A DNA stretch of 64,000 nucleotides from Oligoflexia bacterium (GTDB lineage Bacteria; Bdellovibrionota; UBA1018), in NCBI GenBank assembly GCA_014376785.1, contig JACMQW010000016.1, positions 1 through 64,000 on the forward strand, in the 5' to 3' direction. Shown here piece after piece: positions 34,224 through 43,808 of this stretch; position 1 is the stretch's first letter; every line of letters begins with the position of its first letter. Made by a program: the position numbers and the translations under genes. A model generated the notes under the pieces. That model had not been told where the DNA came from and searched no databases. It was given only the letters and a program-made list of their open reading frames with translations.

Positions 34224-36543
34224 CTTCGAAAGCCGGTTTGCCGTCTTTCATCGTCACTTTCACATTCCCTCCCTCTTCCAGATCTCCAAACAGGATTTGT
34301 TCTGAAAGCGGTTTCTTGATTTCATCCTGAATCAGTCTTTGCATCGGACGGGCCCCGAGATGCCGGTCGTAACCTTTTAGGGCTAAGTACTCCCGAACAT
34401 CCGCATCGACTTCGATCTCTACATTCCTTGCTAGGAGCTGCGTTTCGAGTTCGACCAGTTGCTTTCCGACGATGTTGCCGACCGTGACGGGATCGAGTGG
34501 ATTGAAATACACGATCGCATCTAACCGATTTCGAAACTCGGGAGTGAACGTCTGCTCCACTGCCTTCGAGGCCGCCCGGCCATCCACCGGACCCCCTCCC
34601 CCAAAACCGACCGAACGTTTTTCCAGTTCGCGAGATCCGACGTTCGAAGTCATCAAAATGACCGTGTTTCGAAAATCGACTTTTCGGCCGTTGTTGTCCG
34701 TCAGCGTTCCGTGATCCATCACCTGCAGCAGGATGTTCCAAACTTCCGGGTGAGCCTTCTCAATTTCATCGAGCAAAACTACAGAGTGTGGATGCTTCAA
34801 GGCGGCTCCCGTGAGCAACCCCTGTTGATCGAATCCGACGTAGCCCGGAGGCGCTCCGATGAGTCGACTCACCGTGTGCCGCTCGGAATACTCGGACATA
34901 TCGAAGCGCAAAAACTGCACGCCGAGAGCATGGGCCAGTTGCTTCGCAAGTTCCGTTTTACCCGTTCCCGTAGGACCACAGAGCAGAAAAGAGCCGATCG
35001 GCTTATCGCCGCCTCTCAGTCCTGAACGGGCAAGTCGAATCGAAGTCGCCAGTGCTTCGATCGCGTGGTCTTGCCCATAAATCGCCAGTTTCAAATCTCG
35101 ATCGAGGTTTTGAAGTTTCGACTTTTGAGAGGTGGAAACGGACCGTGCGGGAATGCGTGCAATTTGGGCGATGATCTCTTCGATGAAAGCTTGATCGACG
35201 GATTCGACCTCTTTCGGAGCGCTGGCATCGCTTGATTCTGCATCGGCTTTTCGCCGCTTCAGGCGCATTTTCGCCCCGGCTTCATCGATTACATCGATCG
35301 CCTTATCCGGAAGGAAACGGTCGGTGATGTATTTCGCCGAAAGATCCACTGCAGTTGCGAGCGCTTCGTTCGTGTATTTCACTCCGTGAAACTCCTCGAA
35401 TTTCGGCCGCAGTCCCTGCAAGATTTTCGTTGCTTCTTCCAAGGAAGGTTCGACAACATCGATTTTTTGGAAGCGTCGACTCAGCGCCGTATCCTTCTCG
35501 AAGATATTTCGGTATTCGGCGTAGGTAGTGGAACCCACACAACGGAGCTCTCCGGTTGCTAACATCGGCTTCAGAAGATTTGCTGCATCCAGCGCAGAAC
35601 CATTTACGGAACCCGCTCCGATGATGGTGTGGATCTCATCGATAAAGAGAATTGGAACTTCGCCTTTAGCCGTTTTCGCTTTCAGCCGATCGAGCACTTT
35701 TTTCAAACGCTGTTCGAAATCGCCGCGAAATTTCGCTCCCGCAATCAAATGTCCCAGGTCGAGCGAATAAATCACCGCATCCGCAAGCAAGTCCGGAATA
35801 TTTCCTTCGGCAATTCGAAGCGCCAGTCCTTCCGCAAGGGCCGTCTTTCCTACTCCCGCCTCTCCGACGAGAAGTGGATTATTCTTTCGACGTCGGCAGA
35901 GCGTTTGAATCATGCGGTCGATTTCGGCTTCTCGACCCATAATGGGGTCGATTTTTCCGAGCTTCGCCTTCTCATTTAAGTTCTCCGCATATTCCTTTAA
36001 AACATCCGACGCCCCGCCGTTTCCGCGCGCTCCACGGGAGGAGTCAGACTGTCCTTCATTTTCTCCTGAATTTTCGGAATCTGAGGAAGACGCCTCATCA
36101 TCCCGTTTTAACCCGTGAGATACGAAATTAAAGACATCCAGACGTTGAATCCCTTGCTTGTGAATCAGGTACAGGGCCTGGGAGTCCTTCGCCTGAAAAA
36201 GAGCGACAAATAAATCAGAAGGACGAATTTCGTCTTTTCCGGACGACTGGACTTGAAATAAAGCACGCTGGATCATCCGCTGCACCGCCAGCGTCGCAAC
36301 CGGCTGCTCACCCTGTTCGGCCGCACCGGCCTCTTTCATATGGGGTATTTCACGTTTCAGGTAAGTTTCGAGGTCGCTGCGAAGGCCGATGGGATCCCCA
36401 CCGCAAGCGCGGACCGTCTCTGCGATATCGCTCTCTTCGAGCAAGCTCCATAAAACATGCTCAAGCGTAAAATACTCGTGCGCTGAAGCCACCGCGTTAC
36501 CAATGGCTCGGTTCATGACGATTTCTGCTCTTTTTCCGATCAT
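34156..36543 (-). CDS. clpA: ATP-dependent Clp protease ATP-binding subunit ClpA
   Basis: About 795 residues from ATG 36543 (GAGGAAG at the ribosome site). It has the N-domain that binds ClpS ([32 protein letters not shown]), AAA module 1 with Walker [14 protein letters not shown], sensor/arginine-finger regions, and AAA module 2 with [14 protein letters not shown] and the ClpP-facing part. The linker has an acidic/Ser-rich insert ([18 protein letters not shown]). It unfolds N-degron substrates for ClpP, which is not in the window. A four-gene-style order clpS then clpA (84 bases apart) is the usual arrangement. The C-terminus overlaps aat. Confidence 0.95.
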   Translation of the reverse strand: MIGKRAEIVMNRAIGNAVASAHEYFTLEHVLWSLLEESDIAETVRACGGDPIGLRSDLETYLKREIPHMKEAGAAEQGEQPVATLAVQRMIQRALFQVQSSGKDEIRPSDLFVALFQAKDSQALYLIHKQGIQRLDVFNFVSHGLKRDDEASSSDSENSGENEGQSDSSRGARGNGGASDVLKEYAENLNEKAKLGKIDPIMGREAEIDRMIQTLCRRRKNNPLLVGEAGVGKTALAEGLALRIAEGNIPDLLADAVIYSLDLGHLIAGAKFRGDFEQRLKKVLDRLKAKTAKGEVPILFIDEIHTIIGAGSVNGSALDAANLLKPMLATGELRCVGSTTYAEYRNIFEKDTALSRRFQKIDVVEPSLEEATKILQGLRPKFEEFHGVKYTNEALATAVDLSAKYITDRFLPDKAIDVIDEAGAKMRLKRRKADAESSDASAPKEVESVDQAFIEEIIAQIARIPARSVSTSQKSKLQNLDRDLKLAIYGQDHAIEALATSIRLARSGLRGGDKPIGSFLLCGPTGTGKTELAKQLAHALGVQFLRFDMSEYSERHTVSRLIGAPPGYVGFDQQGLLTGAALKHPHSVVLLDEIEKAHPEVWNILLQVMDHGTLTDNNGRKVDFRNTVILMTSNVGSRELEKRSVGFGGGGPVDGRAASKAVEQTFTPEFRNRLDAIVYFNPLDPVTVGNIVGKQLVELETQLLARNVEIEVDADVREYLALKGYDRHLGARPMQRLIQDEIKKPLSEQILFGDLEEGGNVKVTMKDGKPAFEVKKSSRPAKPAPEKEAADTPSV

Positions 36544-36626
36544 AACTTCCTCGCTTTCATGCCGAAGCAATCTGGGTGCAAATCTAGGGGTGATGGGCAA
36601 ATCTGATGATGAAGGATGGGATGGAC

Positions 36627-36941
36627 TTAGAGAGGTTCGAAAGTGAGGCGGAGCGGGTAACCTGAGGCCTGCGCATACTCGGTCACTTGGCTCACTTTCG
36701 TTTCCGCAATTTCTGACGGGTAGATGCCAGCGACTCCACTTCCTTTCTCGTGGACCTCGAGCATGATCTTCACGGACTCTTCTGTCGTTCTTCTGAAGAA
36801 ACGCAGAAGCACTTCAATGACAAATTCCATGGTGGTGAAATCATCGTTGTGAAGGAGGACCGCGAACTTCGGCGGTTCTTTCACTTGAATATCTTCTGCA
36901 ACCGCTGCACCACCGGATTCTTCCGGCTTTTTGGGACTCAT
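36627..36941 (-). CDS. clpS: ATP-dependent Clp protease adaptor ClpS
   Basis: About 104 residues. Core motif KFAVLLHNDDFTTMEFVIEVL includes the NDD pair that forms the N-degron pocket, and HEKGSGVAGIYPSEIAETKV is the second family block. The flexible N-terminus (KPEESGGAAVAEDIQ) is the part that enters ClpA. It lies upstream of clpA in the same direction; aat is nearby, giving the full recognition set. Confidence 0.95.
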   Translation of the reverse strand: MSPKKPEESGGAAVAEDIQVKEPPKFAVLLHNDDFTTMEFVIEVLLRFFRRTTEESVKIMLEVHEKGSGVAGIYPSEIAETKVSQVTEYAQASGYPLRLTFEPL

Positions 36942-37098
36942 AGTACTCCCATCCTAACCTAAGATGGGCTCGAGTGGACCCAAGTCAAATTTTCTCAGGC
37001 GTTTCATCACTGAGTCAAAATAGGGCCGGATGATGTGTCAGACATTTGGCGATTTTAATCCGATTGCTCGGAACGAAGCCACCTGAGATCCTCACCTT

Positions 37099-37659
37099 AT
37101 GTCCACAGAAACAGACGGTAGTTCCCTCTCGCTTTTCAAACAGCTCGAAATAACGCGATTCGACCGAGCGCAGGCTGCCACCGAAACCCTGGCTGGGAAT
37201 CGCTCTCTACTCACCACCATGGAACTCGAGCGGTTAAACGGAATCCTCACTGGCAAATCGATAGAGCAATCCGACCCCTGGCGGACGACCCCCGCAACCA
37301 TTTCGTTACCGAGCGGAAAAACCGAAACGCTCTCGATTTTGCGTGATCCGAAAGTTTCTGCTCGGGATCACCTGCACGAGGCAACCGAACTCGCAGAGAA
37401 TGGACACATTATCGACGCAGCCGTGTCCGTTTACGTGCAACTGGTTTTATCCCACGGATTCAAGGACGCAAATCGACGAACGGCCGTTCTCGCTGCACAC
37501 TATTTTCTGCTTCGCTACGGTGCTCCGATTTCCGGCCTCGCTCTGCACGAAATTGGTTTGGGCGATCTCCGCGAGCCGGGCCAAATCGAAGCCTTGAAAG
37601 ACACCATCTCGCAAATGGCAAAATTCGCTGCAAAAAGAAAGCGCTCCGACACGCCATGA
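37099..37659 (+). CDS. Fic/Doc-family protein
   Basis: About 186 residues. The catalytic loop reads HGFKDANRR (about residues 119-127): His119, Phe121, Asp123, Ala124, Asn125 and Arg126/127 match the HxFx(D/E)(A/G)N(G/K)R pattern, with Ala/Asn/Arg as in Doc and not the HPFxDGNGR of classical Fic. Upstream, LNGILTGKSIEQSDPWRTTP and TAETL-like helix LHEATELAENGHIID fit the Fic core. I do not see a clear inhibitory (S/T)xxxE(G/N) helix at either end. Fic enzymes AMPylate and Doc phosphorylates a target; this one's activity is not decided by sequence. The stop overlaps the start of the GHKL-like gene (ATGA), so they are co-expressed. Confidence 0.72.
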   Translation: MSTETDGSSLSLFKQLEITRFDRAQAATETLAGNRSLLTTMELERLNGILTGKSIEQSDPWRTTPATISLPSGKTETLSILRDPKVSARDHLHEATELAENGHIIDAAVSVYVQLVLSHGFKDANRRTAVLAAHYFLLRYGAPISGLALHEIGLGDLREPGQIEALKDTISQMAKFAAKRKRSDTP

Positions 37660-38636
37660 GCCAAAACACGATCATTCTGATTTCGCGCAACGCAGTCGAC
37701 TATCTTTTCGCTGAACAAGTCTCAAAAAACCTAGGGGTGAAGTTTGCCCAAGCGGAGTCAAAGGATAAGCTGCACGAAATCCTCTGCGCTAACATGGGTT
37801 GCTTTATCCTCTGGGATTACGACTCAGTGTTAGAAAAACGGGCTGAAGACGCGCGGACAAACCGCGAGCTGATGGATTATTTCGAAAAACACCGAGTTTG
37901 GCACCGTGTTTTCGCTATCTCCAGTCATCCGCTTCGGGACTCCATTGTTCCCGGTAATTTCCATCTTTTCTCAAAATACATCTTCCGAAACTTCACCCTC
38001 GAAGCCACTCGGGTTTATTCCTACATTATTCATAATATCCTGCTCCCGAATCCTTTCGAAACCCACTCTGCGGGAATCGACGAACTCCAAATTCAAAAAA
38101 GCCGGATCACCAACTCATCCCGGAAAAAAGCGACACTCGAAGCGCTGTCCATTATTTTAGAGAAAAAAACGATTCCGAAGCGGATCGCCACTTCGATTAT
38201 CCGCGCTACCGACGAGCTGGTGTTGAATGCGGTTTTTGATGCGCCGGTCGATATGAAAGGAAATCGGTATAAACACTTGATCGACCGCGGGCATGAATTC
38301 GATTTGGTGAAGAAAGAAGAAGTAGAAGTAGAACTCATCTCCACCCTGAGTTTCTTACAAGTCTCCGTGACAGACTACTTCGGCTCCCTAGATAAAGAAA
38401 AATTTGTTCCGCTGCTGGCGAAGAACTTCCAAAAACTGGAAGTAAACGCTCCGGGAGAAAATTCAAAATCCGACAGCGGTCTGGGACTCTACCAAATTTT
38501 AAATTCGGGTCTGAGCATGCAGACTTTGATTGAGCCTGGCAAACGAACACGGATGAGCCTCGTCGTTCCCTGGGTCGCTAATGTACGGGAACTCCGCGAC
38601 TCATTCCGGTTCTTTTGCCTCAGAATTAAAAACTAA
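37656..38636 (+). CDS. GHKL-ATPase-like protein with degenerate receiver-like N-terminus
   Basis: About 326 residues. Residues 1-130 alternate strands and helices like a receiver domain (TIILISRN, FILWDYD), but no clear phospho-Asp site. Residues about 165-310 look like an anti-sigma/histidine-kinase ATPase fold: N-box ATDELVLNAVFDAP, a second strand VSVTDYFGSLDKE where the usual DxGxG is not present, and G-box SDSGLGLYQILN. No His-phospho domain precedes it. The start is coupled to the Fic gene by a 4-base overlap. It could be a regulator or antitoxin-like partner, or the target of the Fic enzyme. Function unknown. Confidence 0.65.
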   Translation: MSQNTIILISRNAVDYLFAEQVSKNLGVKFAQAESKDKLHEILCANMGCFILWDYDSVLEKRAEDARTNRELMDYFEKHRVWHRVFAISSHPLRDSIVPGNFHLFSKYIFRNFTLEATRVYSYIIHNILLPNPFETHSAGIDELQIQKSRITNSSRKKATLEALSIILEKKTIPKRIATSIIRATDELVLNAVFDAPVDMKGNRYKHLIDRGHEFDLVKKEEVEVELISTLSFLQVSVTDYFGSLDKEKFVPLLAKNFQKLEVNAPGENSKSDSGLGLYQILNSGLSMQTLIEPGKRTRMSLVVPWVANVRELRDSFRFFCLRIKN

Positions 38637-38648
38637 TTCACCCTGACC

Positions 38649-39065
38649 CTATTTTTTTCGCTGAATACTGAATGCAACTTTCTTAACGCCGCCGATTTTA
38701 ATCGCGTCCACTAGGTCTGTCACCATCTCGAGTGTCACATCCTTATCCGCGACCAGTAATGCAGCCGTTTCCGGATTCTTCGCGGCGAAGCGTTTCGATT
38801 CTTCGGTTAATCCAGCGACACTGATCGGATTATTATTCAGGAAAAGCTCTCCTTTTTTCCCAAGCACCACTTTCAGAGGGATTTTATCTTTTTCATCCTT
38901 GGCGGTCGACGCTTTTGGCAAACTGATATCGATCTTCGGTTGCATCACTAAAGGTGCGGCTACCATGAAGATGATGAGCACCACTAAGATGATGTCGACG
39001 AGTGGAATAACGTTGATCTCGACGATGGCGTTATTATCATTTCCCGAACGTGCTGCTCCTGCCAT
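38649..39065 (-). CDS. exbD: ExbD biopolymer transport protein
   Basis: About 138 residues, one membrane segment preceded by IVEINVIPLVDIILVVLIIF with the conserved Asp of the proton path. Downstream is a small periplasmic domain (VVLGKKGELFLNNNPISVAG). It ends the exbB-exbD-tonB-receptor cluster and is nested 8 bases from exbB. Confidence 0.9.
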   Translation of the reverse strand: MAGAARSGNDNNAIVEINVIPLVDIILVVLIIFMVAAPLVMQPKIDISLPKASTAKDEKDKIPLKVVLGKKGELFLNNNPISVAGLTEESKRFAAKNPETAALLVADKDVTLEMVTDLVDAIKIGGVKKVAFSIQRKK

Positions 39066-39072
39066 AAATCAC

Positions 39073-39696
39073 TCAGGCCTTTCTGCTTTTGGTGTAAGCG
39101 AGACAGAGATCGCGTGCGGCATCGATGTTATTCAGGACTAGGCCGACTCTTTTTTGGAATAAGTTGAAAGCAACCACCGCGGGAATCGCCACCACCAAAC
39201 CGATTGCGGTCGAGACGAGCGCGTGACCGATTCCGGCCATGACCACTTCGTTTCCTTGGCCGGGAGCGACTGCCAGGTCATTGAACGCCTTCATAATCCC
39301 CATGACCGTTCCGAGTAAACCGATGTACGGGGCGTTTGATGCGATGGTTCCGAGAAAATTTAAATTCTTTTCAAGCGAGGGTCGTTCAATCAGTTTGAAA
39401 GAATTAAAAAGTTCATCGAGTCCGTTTTCGCCATGTTCTTTTACGAATGTAAGGCCATAGCCGAGCGCGCGTCCTTCCAGCGATGCCGAACTTTTAGAGA
39501 GACTCTCGATTTTCCCAATGTCTTGGCCTTCGATCACTTTTCTAAATTCAGTTGCCATGCCGGAGCTCGAGGAACCGATTTGCCGAAGGAAGAGAAAGCG
39601 CTCAAGCATGATTGCGACACTCACAACGCTGAGTGCGCCCATCAGGTAGAGAATCCCGTGAGCCGACGCATCTGCAATCTTAAAGAGGGTATCCAT
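39073..39696 (-). CDS. exbB: ExbB/MotA/TolQ proton channel family protein
   Basis: About 207 residues. The N-terminal segment (ILYLMGALSVVSVAIMLERFLF) and the C-terminal pair (LGTIASNAPYIGLLGTVMGI and IGHALVSTAIGLVVAIPAVV) show the channel signature. It energises TonB with ExbD. The order tonB, exbB, exbD downstream of a TonB-dependent receptor is clear, all on the minus strand. Confidence 0.9.
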   Translation of the reverse strand: MDTLFKIADASAHGILYLMGALSVVSVAIMLERFLFLRQIGSSSSGMATEFRKVIEGQDIGKIESLSKSSASLEGRALGYGLTFVKEHGENGLDELFNSFKLIERPSLEKNLNFLGTIASNAPYIGLLGTVMGIMKAFNDLAVAPGQGNEVVMAGIGHALVSTAIGLVVAIPAVVAFNLFQKRVGLVLNNIDAARDLCLAYTKSRKA

Positions 39697-39726
39697 GGAC
39701 GTGTTCCTTTCGGTGAGGGTGGTGGT

Positions 39727-40359
39727 TTAGCCGTTATTTGCGGACAGTCTGAAATCGACTCGAACTTGGTGATCGGCTTTGCGAAGGGGTTTACCATCGC
39801 GATCTAAGAAAGGACGGTACTTCCACTGTTCGACTGCCCTCCGGGCTTCGTCGCCGAAAAGGTTGCGCTTCTCTCCTCCGACGACCCGAACGTTTTCGAC
39901 TTCTCCTTTTTCATTCACGTCGATTTTCATCAGGACCCACCCTTCGGTTCCCGCAATGAGCGCGGGCTTTGGATACTTCGGTTTAATCTTATAAAACGGA
40001 GTGGCGTCGGCGTCTCCGCCATTTTCTGAACCGACAGCGCTGGGTTTCGCGACCGACGCCTGAGTGGTTCCCACCACGTCACTTTTCTCATCTTGAATTT
40101 CTCGAGCGACGCTTTCGGTTTTAGGTTGGACCACGGGTTCTGCTTCCGGTTTTGCGCGAACGACGTGTGCGACTTTCTCTGCAGGAGGTGGAGGCGCGTC
40201 CAGAATCTCGTATCCCACTTCCGCATCCACCATCGGTAAATCGACGGCTTTGAAAAAGGATGTTCCGAGGGCCAGGACCAAAGCCCCATAAAGGGCGCCG
40301 TGTATGAGTGCTGCGCCCAGCAGTGATCCGGGAAGTGAAGTGAATGAAAAACGTCTCAC
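39727..40359 (-). CDS. tonB: TonB family protein
   Basis: About 210 residues from a GTG at 40359, chosen for the AAGGAA seven to eight bases upstream; an earlier frame start at 40404 lacks this. N-terminal membrane anchor (LLGAALIHGALYGALVLALG), a Pro/Glu/Lys-rich middle (PPPPAEKVAHVVRAKPEAEP), and a C-terminal TonB domain (YPKPALIAGTEGWVLMKIDV, VENVRVVGGEKRNLFGDEAR, AVEQWKYRPFLD). It couples ExbBD to the adjacent receptor. Confidence 0.85.
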   Translation of the reverse strand: MRRFSFTSLPGSLLGAALIHGALYGALVLALGTSFFKAVDLPMVDAEVGYEILDAPPPPAEKVAHVVRAKPEAEPVVQPKTESVAREIQDEKSDVVGTTQASVAKPSAVGSENGGDADATPFYKIKPKYPKPALIAGTEGWVLMKIDVNEKGEVENVRVVGGEKRNLFGDEARRAVEQWKYRPFLDRDGKPLRKADHQVRVDFRLSANNG

Positions 40360-40389
40360 GGCCAATGTTTCCTTCCCGTTATGGAGGCA

Positions 40390-40448
40390 GGGCCCCTCTT
40401 GCAAACCGGTTCAAACGAACTCAAAGGGATATTTGCAAAAAGGGGCCC
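40390..40448 (-). terminator. Imperfect inverted repeat between receptor gene and tonB
   Basis: On the minus strand GGGCCCCTTTTTGCAAA and TTTGCAAGAGGGGCCC are complementary over about 16 bases with one small bulge, separated by 26 bases. No T-run follows on the minus strand. It may stabilise the receptor mRNA, reduce readthrough into tonB, or mark a processing site. Confidence 0.35.
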
Positions 40449-40470
40449 ATGCCGATTCGAGTGGAGCGGA

Positions 40471-42984
40471 TCAGAATTTCACTTTGTACGCGGCCATGAA
40501 TTGGCGACCGAGTTGATCGTAGAGTGTGACATCCAGTGGTTTCGTCGGATTCGAATCATCCAGTGGCGGGGTCGTATTCAGGAGGTTACGAATGCCGAGA
40601 GTGAAGGCTCCGGAAGACTTCGTCGCATAGACATACTGCAGATCCAAAGCGGTGTAATGGCTAAGATTCCCTTGTTCTTTCACAGCCTTCTCGTGTCCAC
40701 TGATCGTCAGTGCGGTCAATGCAACGCTGTTTCGAGGGTTCAACACATAGTTCGCAGTGGTCGCATTTCTCCAACTTGGGCGACCATTTTCTCCTAATCG
40801 ATCCTTCATACCGGAACCCGGAAATCCTTCTTCTCGGAAGTAGAGCATCTGCGAATGATCCGTGGAGAGGCGAAGATTGCCGATTTGGTAACCGACCGAA
40901 AAGTCGAGACCGGAGACTTCTTGAGATGCGAGGTTCTGAAGTGGGGCCACAATGCTATCAATGTAGCCTGCCGTGCGGTTCACAATGATACCGTACTGAC
41001 CGACATTCACGCCATCACGCTCCGCTTTTGTCAAATCAGCGTAATCGATCCCCACGACGTTTTTGGTTTTCGTGATGAAAAAGTCCGTACCGAAGCTGAG
41101 GGCCGGATTGATTTGATAAACCGTTCCCAAATTATAGGACAAAGAAGTCTGCTGCTTTAATCCCGAGTTTCCGCTGCTGGTGACGGAATATTGCGCCGGT
41201 AAGCACGAAGGCGTCGCGCCTCCCGCCGCTTGCTCGGATTTACATGCCACCGCGTCGATGAAAGTCGGGTTTCCATCCGAAGTGGCAGCATACAACTCCT
41301 GCATGAGCGGCGCTTTGAAGCCGGTTCCCACCGAGCCGCGAAAGAGGAGATCTTTCGTAGCATGGAGGAGGAAGGCCCCTTTCGGATTAAAAGTGCTTCC
41401 GAAGTCGCTGTAGTGGTCGTAGCGGCCGGCAGCCTGAAGCTCGAGCTTTTCGGTCACCGGGATGGAAAACTCCGTGTAGAAGGCCTGACTATTTCGCTGA
41501 CCTCCCCCACTGCTCCCTGCGTTTCCGAAAACGTTTCCGCTCACACTTTCGGAGTCGAATGAGTCTTTATATTTCTGGTAAACGGCCGACGTTCCGACGG
41601 CGAGACCGATCGGACGTTCACCGATCTTACCGATCTCCCCCGAAGCTTTTACTTCGACGGCAGAGAGCTGGGAGCGAGTGTGTTCTTCCGGAACATAGCG
41701 AGCATTATCCAGGCTTCCTTTCGAGCCCGGTAAGCCGAAAGGGTTAAATCTCCCACCTGCGATGTCGGCGTCGAGAATGCTTTGGAGAGCGTAGCCGTTC
41801 ACGCCTTTGTCACTGGTGTCGACGATATTGTGGGCGGCCGAAAGGTCTAATTCCCAAGTACTGGAGAGTTGGTGCGTGCTCCCCACGAGTGCGTTATATC
41901 CGTAAGTGTTGACTTCAGAATCTCTCGTGCCGAGGTCAGTCAGCCGGTACCGCACATCCAGATCCGCCCCGGGAGTCGTACCCGGAAGCGGCCCGCCGCT
42001 CGGATTTAAATTTCCGGTATTTGCGCCTGGAATGGTGAAGGTACCCGGAGCGGGAGCATACGACCATTTCACCACTCGGTAAGTGCCGCTCAAACGAGCG
42101 TGAAGTTTCGTCGTCGAATTCAGTTCGTAGTTCGCTTCCGAGAGCGCACCGATCTGCTTGAGCTCGGGTAGCTCCGTCGAAAAGTCTGAGGTGTTAAACG
42201 TACAGAACGTTCCGGAAGGCGTCGTCACCAACTTACTCGGTGGGCAGTTTGGATCAGCCTTCCAAGGAGTGGAGCCATTTCGATAACTGCCGGGAGAGCC
42301 GGTATTGCTGATGTTATGGCTCGTCCAATCCCGGTCTTTCGAATAGACTCGGGCGTTGTTCCGCACCTGCAGCACGTTCACGATATTGAATTTCTCGCCG
42401 TTCACTCCATTCACGATGCTCGCCTCGCCCTTGGCTCCGCCTTTCATTTGCGGAACCATTTGGGAAACATTCACTTCATTGCCCGTGAAATCCCGGCGGG
42501 TGATGATGTTCACGACGCCCCCGAGAGCGTCAGAACCATAAATCGCGGACGCTCCATCCTTCAGGATTTCGACCCGCTCTACTGCGGCCATCGGAATCAT
42601 GTTTAAATCGACCGCGCCCGTAACGGCGTCCGAAGGGAGGCGCTGGCCATTCAAGAGCACAAGCGTGTTCGATGATCCTAGACCCCGGAGATTCACTTCC
42701 GCATTACCGGCAGCGTTGCTTCCAGAGGCCTCCCGCATCGAACCAAAGGAGTTCACGTTCGAGTCTCGCAGAACATCACCGATCGAGTTATAACCCGTCT
42801 TCTCTAATTCTTTCCGGGTGATGGTCGTAACCGGCGAAACGCCTTCGGTATCGATTCGCTTAATATGGGATCCCGTCACTTCAATCTTCTCAGTGGGTTC
42901 CTCCATCGTCTCTGCCCAAGTGAGTTTCGAGGTGAGAAGAAGCGGACTGATGAGTAGAAGCGGTAGGCTGATTTTTCGGATCAT
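40471..42984 (-). CDS. TonB-dependent receptor
   Basis: About 837 residues from ATG 42984. Signal peptide (LPLLLISPLLLTSKLTWAE), TonB box region (EKIEVTGSHIKRIDTEG), plug domain (GYNSIGDVLRDS, EVNLRGLGSSNTLVLLNGQR, VERVEILKDGASAIYGSDAL, GGVVNIITRR), then a long beta-barrel ending QFMAAYKVKF with a terminal Phe. The substrate cannot be inferred; plug sequence resembles carbohydrate/vitamin-type receptors of this class. The receptor, tonB, exbB and exbD lie in one direction, so import through this channel has its own motor. Confidence 0.9.
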   Translation of the reverse strand: MIRKISLPLLLISPLLLTSKLTWAETMEEPTEKIEVTGSHIKRIDTEGVSPVTTITRKELEKTGYNSIGDVLRDSNVNSFGSMREASGSNAAGNAEVNLRGLGSSNTLVLLNGQRLPSDAVTGAVDLNMIPMAAVERVEILKDGASAIYGSDALGGVVNIITRRDFTGNEVNVSQMVPQMKGGAKGEASIVNGVNGEKFNIVNVLQVRNNARVYSKDRDWTSHNISNTGSPGSYRNGSTPWKADPNCPPSKLVTTPSGTFCTFNTSDFSTELPELKQIGALSEANYELNSTTKLHARLSGTYRVVKWSYAPAPGTFTIPGANTGNLNPSGGPLPGTTPGADLDVRYRLTDLGTRDSEVNTYGYNALVGSTHQLSSTWELDLSAAHNIVDTSDKGVNGYALQSILDADIAGGRFNPFGLPGSKGSLDNARYVPEEHTRSQLSAVEVKASGEIGKIGERPIGLAVGTSAVYQKYKDSFDSESVSGNVFGNAGSSGGGQRNSQAFYTEFSIPVTEKLELQAAGRYDHYSDFGSTFNPKGAFLLHATKDLLFRGSVGTGFKAPLMQELYAATSDGNPTFIDAVACKSEQAAGGATPSCLPAQYSVTSSGNSGLKQQTSLSYNLGTVYQINPALSFGTDFFITKTKNVVGIDYADLTKAERDGVNVGQYGIIVNRTAGYIDSIVAPLQNLASQEVSGLDFSVGYQIGNLRLSTDHSQMLYFREEGFPGSGMKDRLGENGRPSWRNATTANYVLNPRNSVALTALTISGHEKAVKEQGNLSHYTALDLQYVYATKSSGAFTLGIRNLLNTTPPLDDSNPTKPLDVTLYDQLGRQFMAAYKVKF

Positions 42985-43285
42985 GATTTCCCCCATTCAC
43001 GCTCCGCAAATAATCGGCGCGTGTTAACGGAGGAAAAGCAATGGAAGTGCCAAAATCAAAATTTTTAAAAACTCGCGAATTTCTTCGAAAATTCGGGAGA
43101 ATTCAAAAAAAGAGCGCTTTCGAAAACTAAAAAACTGGGGTCAGAGCGACCAACCTCGCTATCCACGGTGAAGAAATCGGGGCCAAACTGGCCCGGTCGC
43201 CAGAAGATTTGAACGAGGTAACGGCGACCGCGGATGGACGGAAAGCCCGTTCTCGAAGTGGAAACTTTCGCATAAGATCCAGAAT
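42985..43285. other. Divergent intergenic region, no gene seen
   Basis: Holds the upstream regions of the receptor (minus) and DUF421 (plus) genes. The receptor side is AT-rich from about 43045 to 43135. A GGGGCCA/TGGCCC hairpin lies near 43177-43193. A minus-strand frame of about 109 codons over 43127-43456 overlaps the DUF421 gene and has no protein features, so I leave it out. Confidence 0.5.
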
Positions 43286-43804
43286 ATGCTTCATTCTCTT
43301 TTTCACCCTTCGCTTTCGATGCTGGAACTTCTCATCCGGGGCAGTGTCGTCTATGGATCCCTTTTGATCTTCCTCCGCTTGTCGGGCAAGCGGGAACTCG
43401 GACAATTTAGTCCCATCGAGTTTGTTTCCATTATGTTGATCAGTAACGCCGTACAAAATTCGATGAATGGTGGGGACAACTCCCTAGTCGGTGGAATTTT
43501 TCTCGCCTTTATTTTGATCGTGCTCAGTACCACGGTCGGATATTTTACTTATCGGTCTAAAAAGTTTCGGCGATGGGTCGAAGGAACCCCGACTCTGGTC
43601 ATTCGACACGGACATGTCGTGGAGGCAAGCCTGCGAAGTGAGCGCATTTCACATGACGAACTCCTGACTCTCCTCCGAAAGCAGGGAATTCGGCATCTAA
43701 GCGAAGTTGAGTTGGGAATTTTCGAATCGGATGGTCGTTTAACGATCGTGACGGATGAAAAACCGAGCACCCCTCCTACAAACGTCCGATCACCGTCGGA
43801 ATAA
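43286..43804 (+). CDS. DUF421 (YetF-like) membrane protein
   Basis: About 172 residues. Membrane segments at about residues 12-30, 45-52 and 60-83, with the family pattern LLIFLRLSGKRELGQFSPIEFV followed by LVGGIFLAFILIVLSTTVGY and a cytoplasmic domain (RWVEGTPTLVIRHGHVVEAS, HDELLTLLRKQGIRHLSEVE). Function of DUF421 proteins is unknown; some affect spore or envelope properties. An internal ATG at 43319 is an alternative start. Confidence 0.85.
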   Translation: MLHSLFHPSLSMLELLIRGSVVYGSLLIFLRLSGKRELGQFSPIEFVSIMLISNAVQNSMNGGDNSLVGGIFLAFILIVLSTTVGYFTYRSKKFRRWVEGTPTLVIRHGHVVEASLRSERISHDELLTLLRKQGIRHLSEVELGIFESDGRLTIVTDEKPSTPPTNVRSPSE

Positions 43805-43808
43805 GTTC

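Noticed and set aside
43127-43456. Minus-strand frame of 109 codons
   Set aside because: Overlaps the DUF421 gene and the promoter gap and shows no domain, signal or coding bias.
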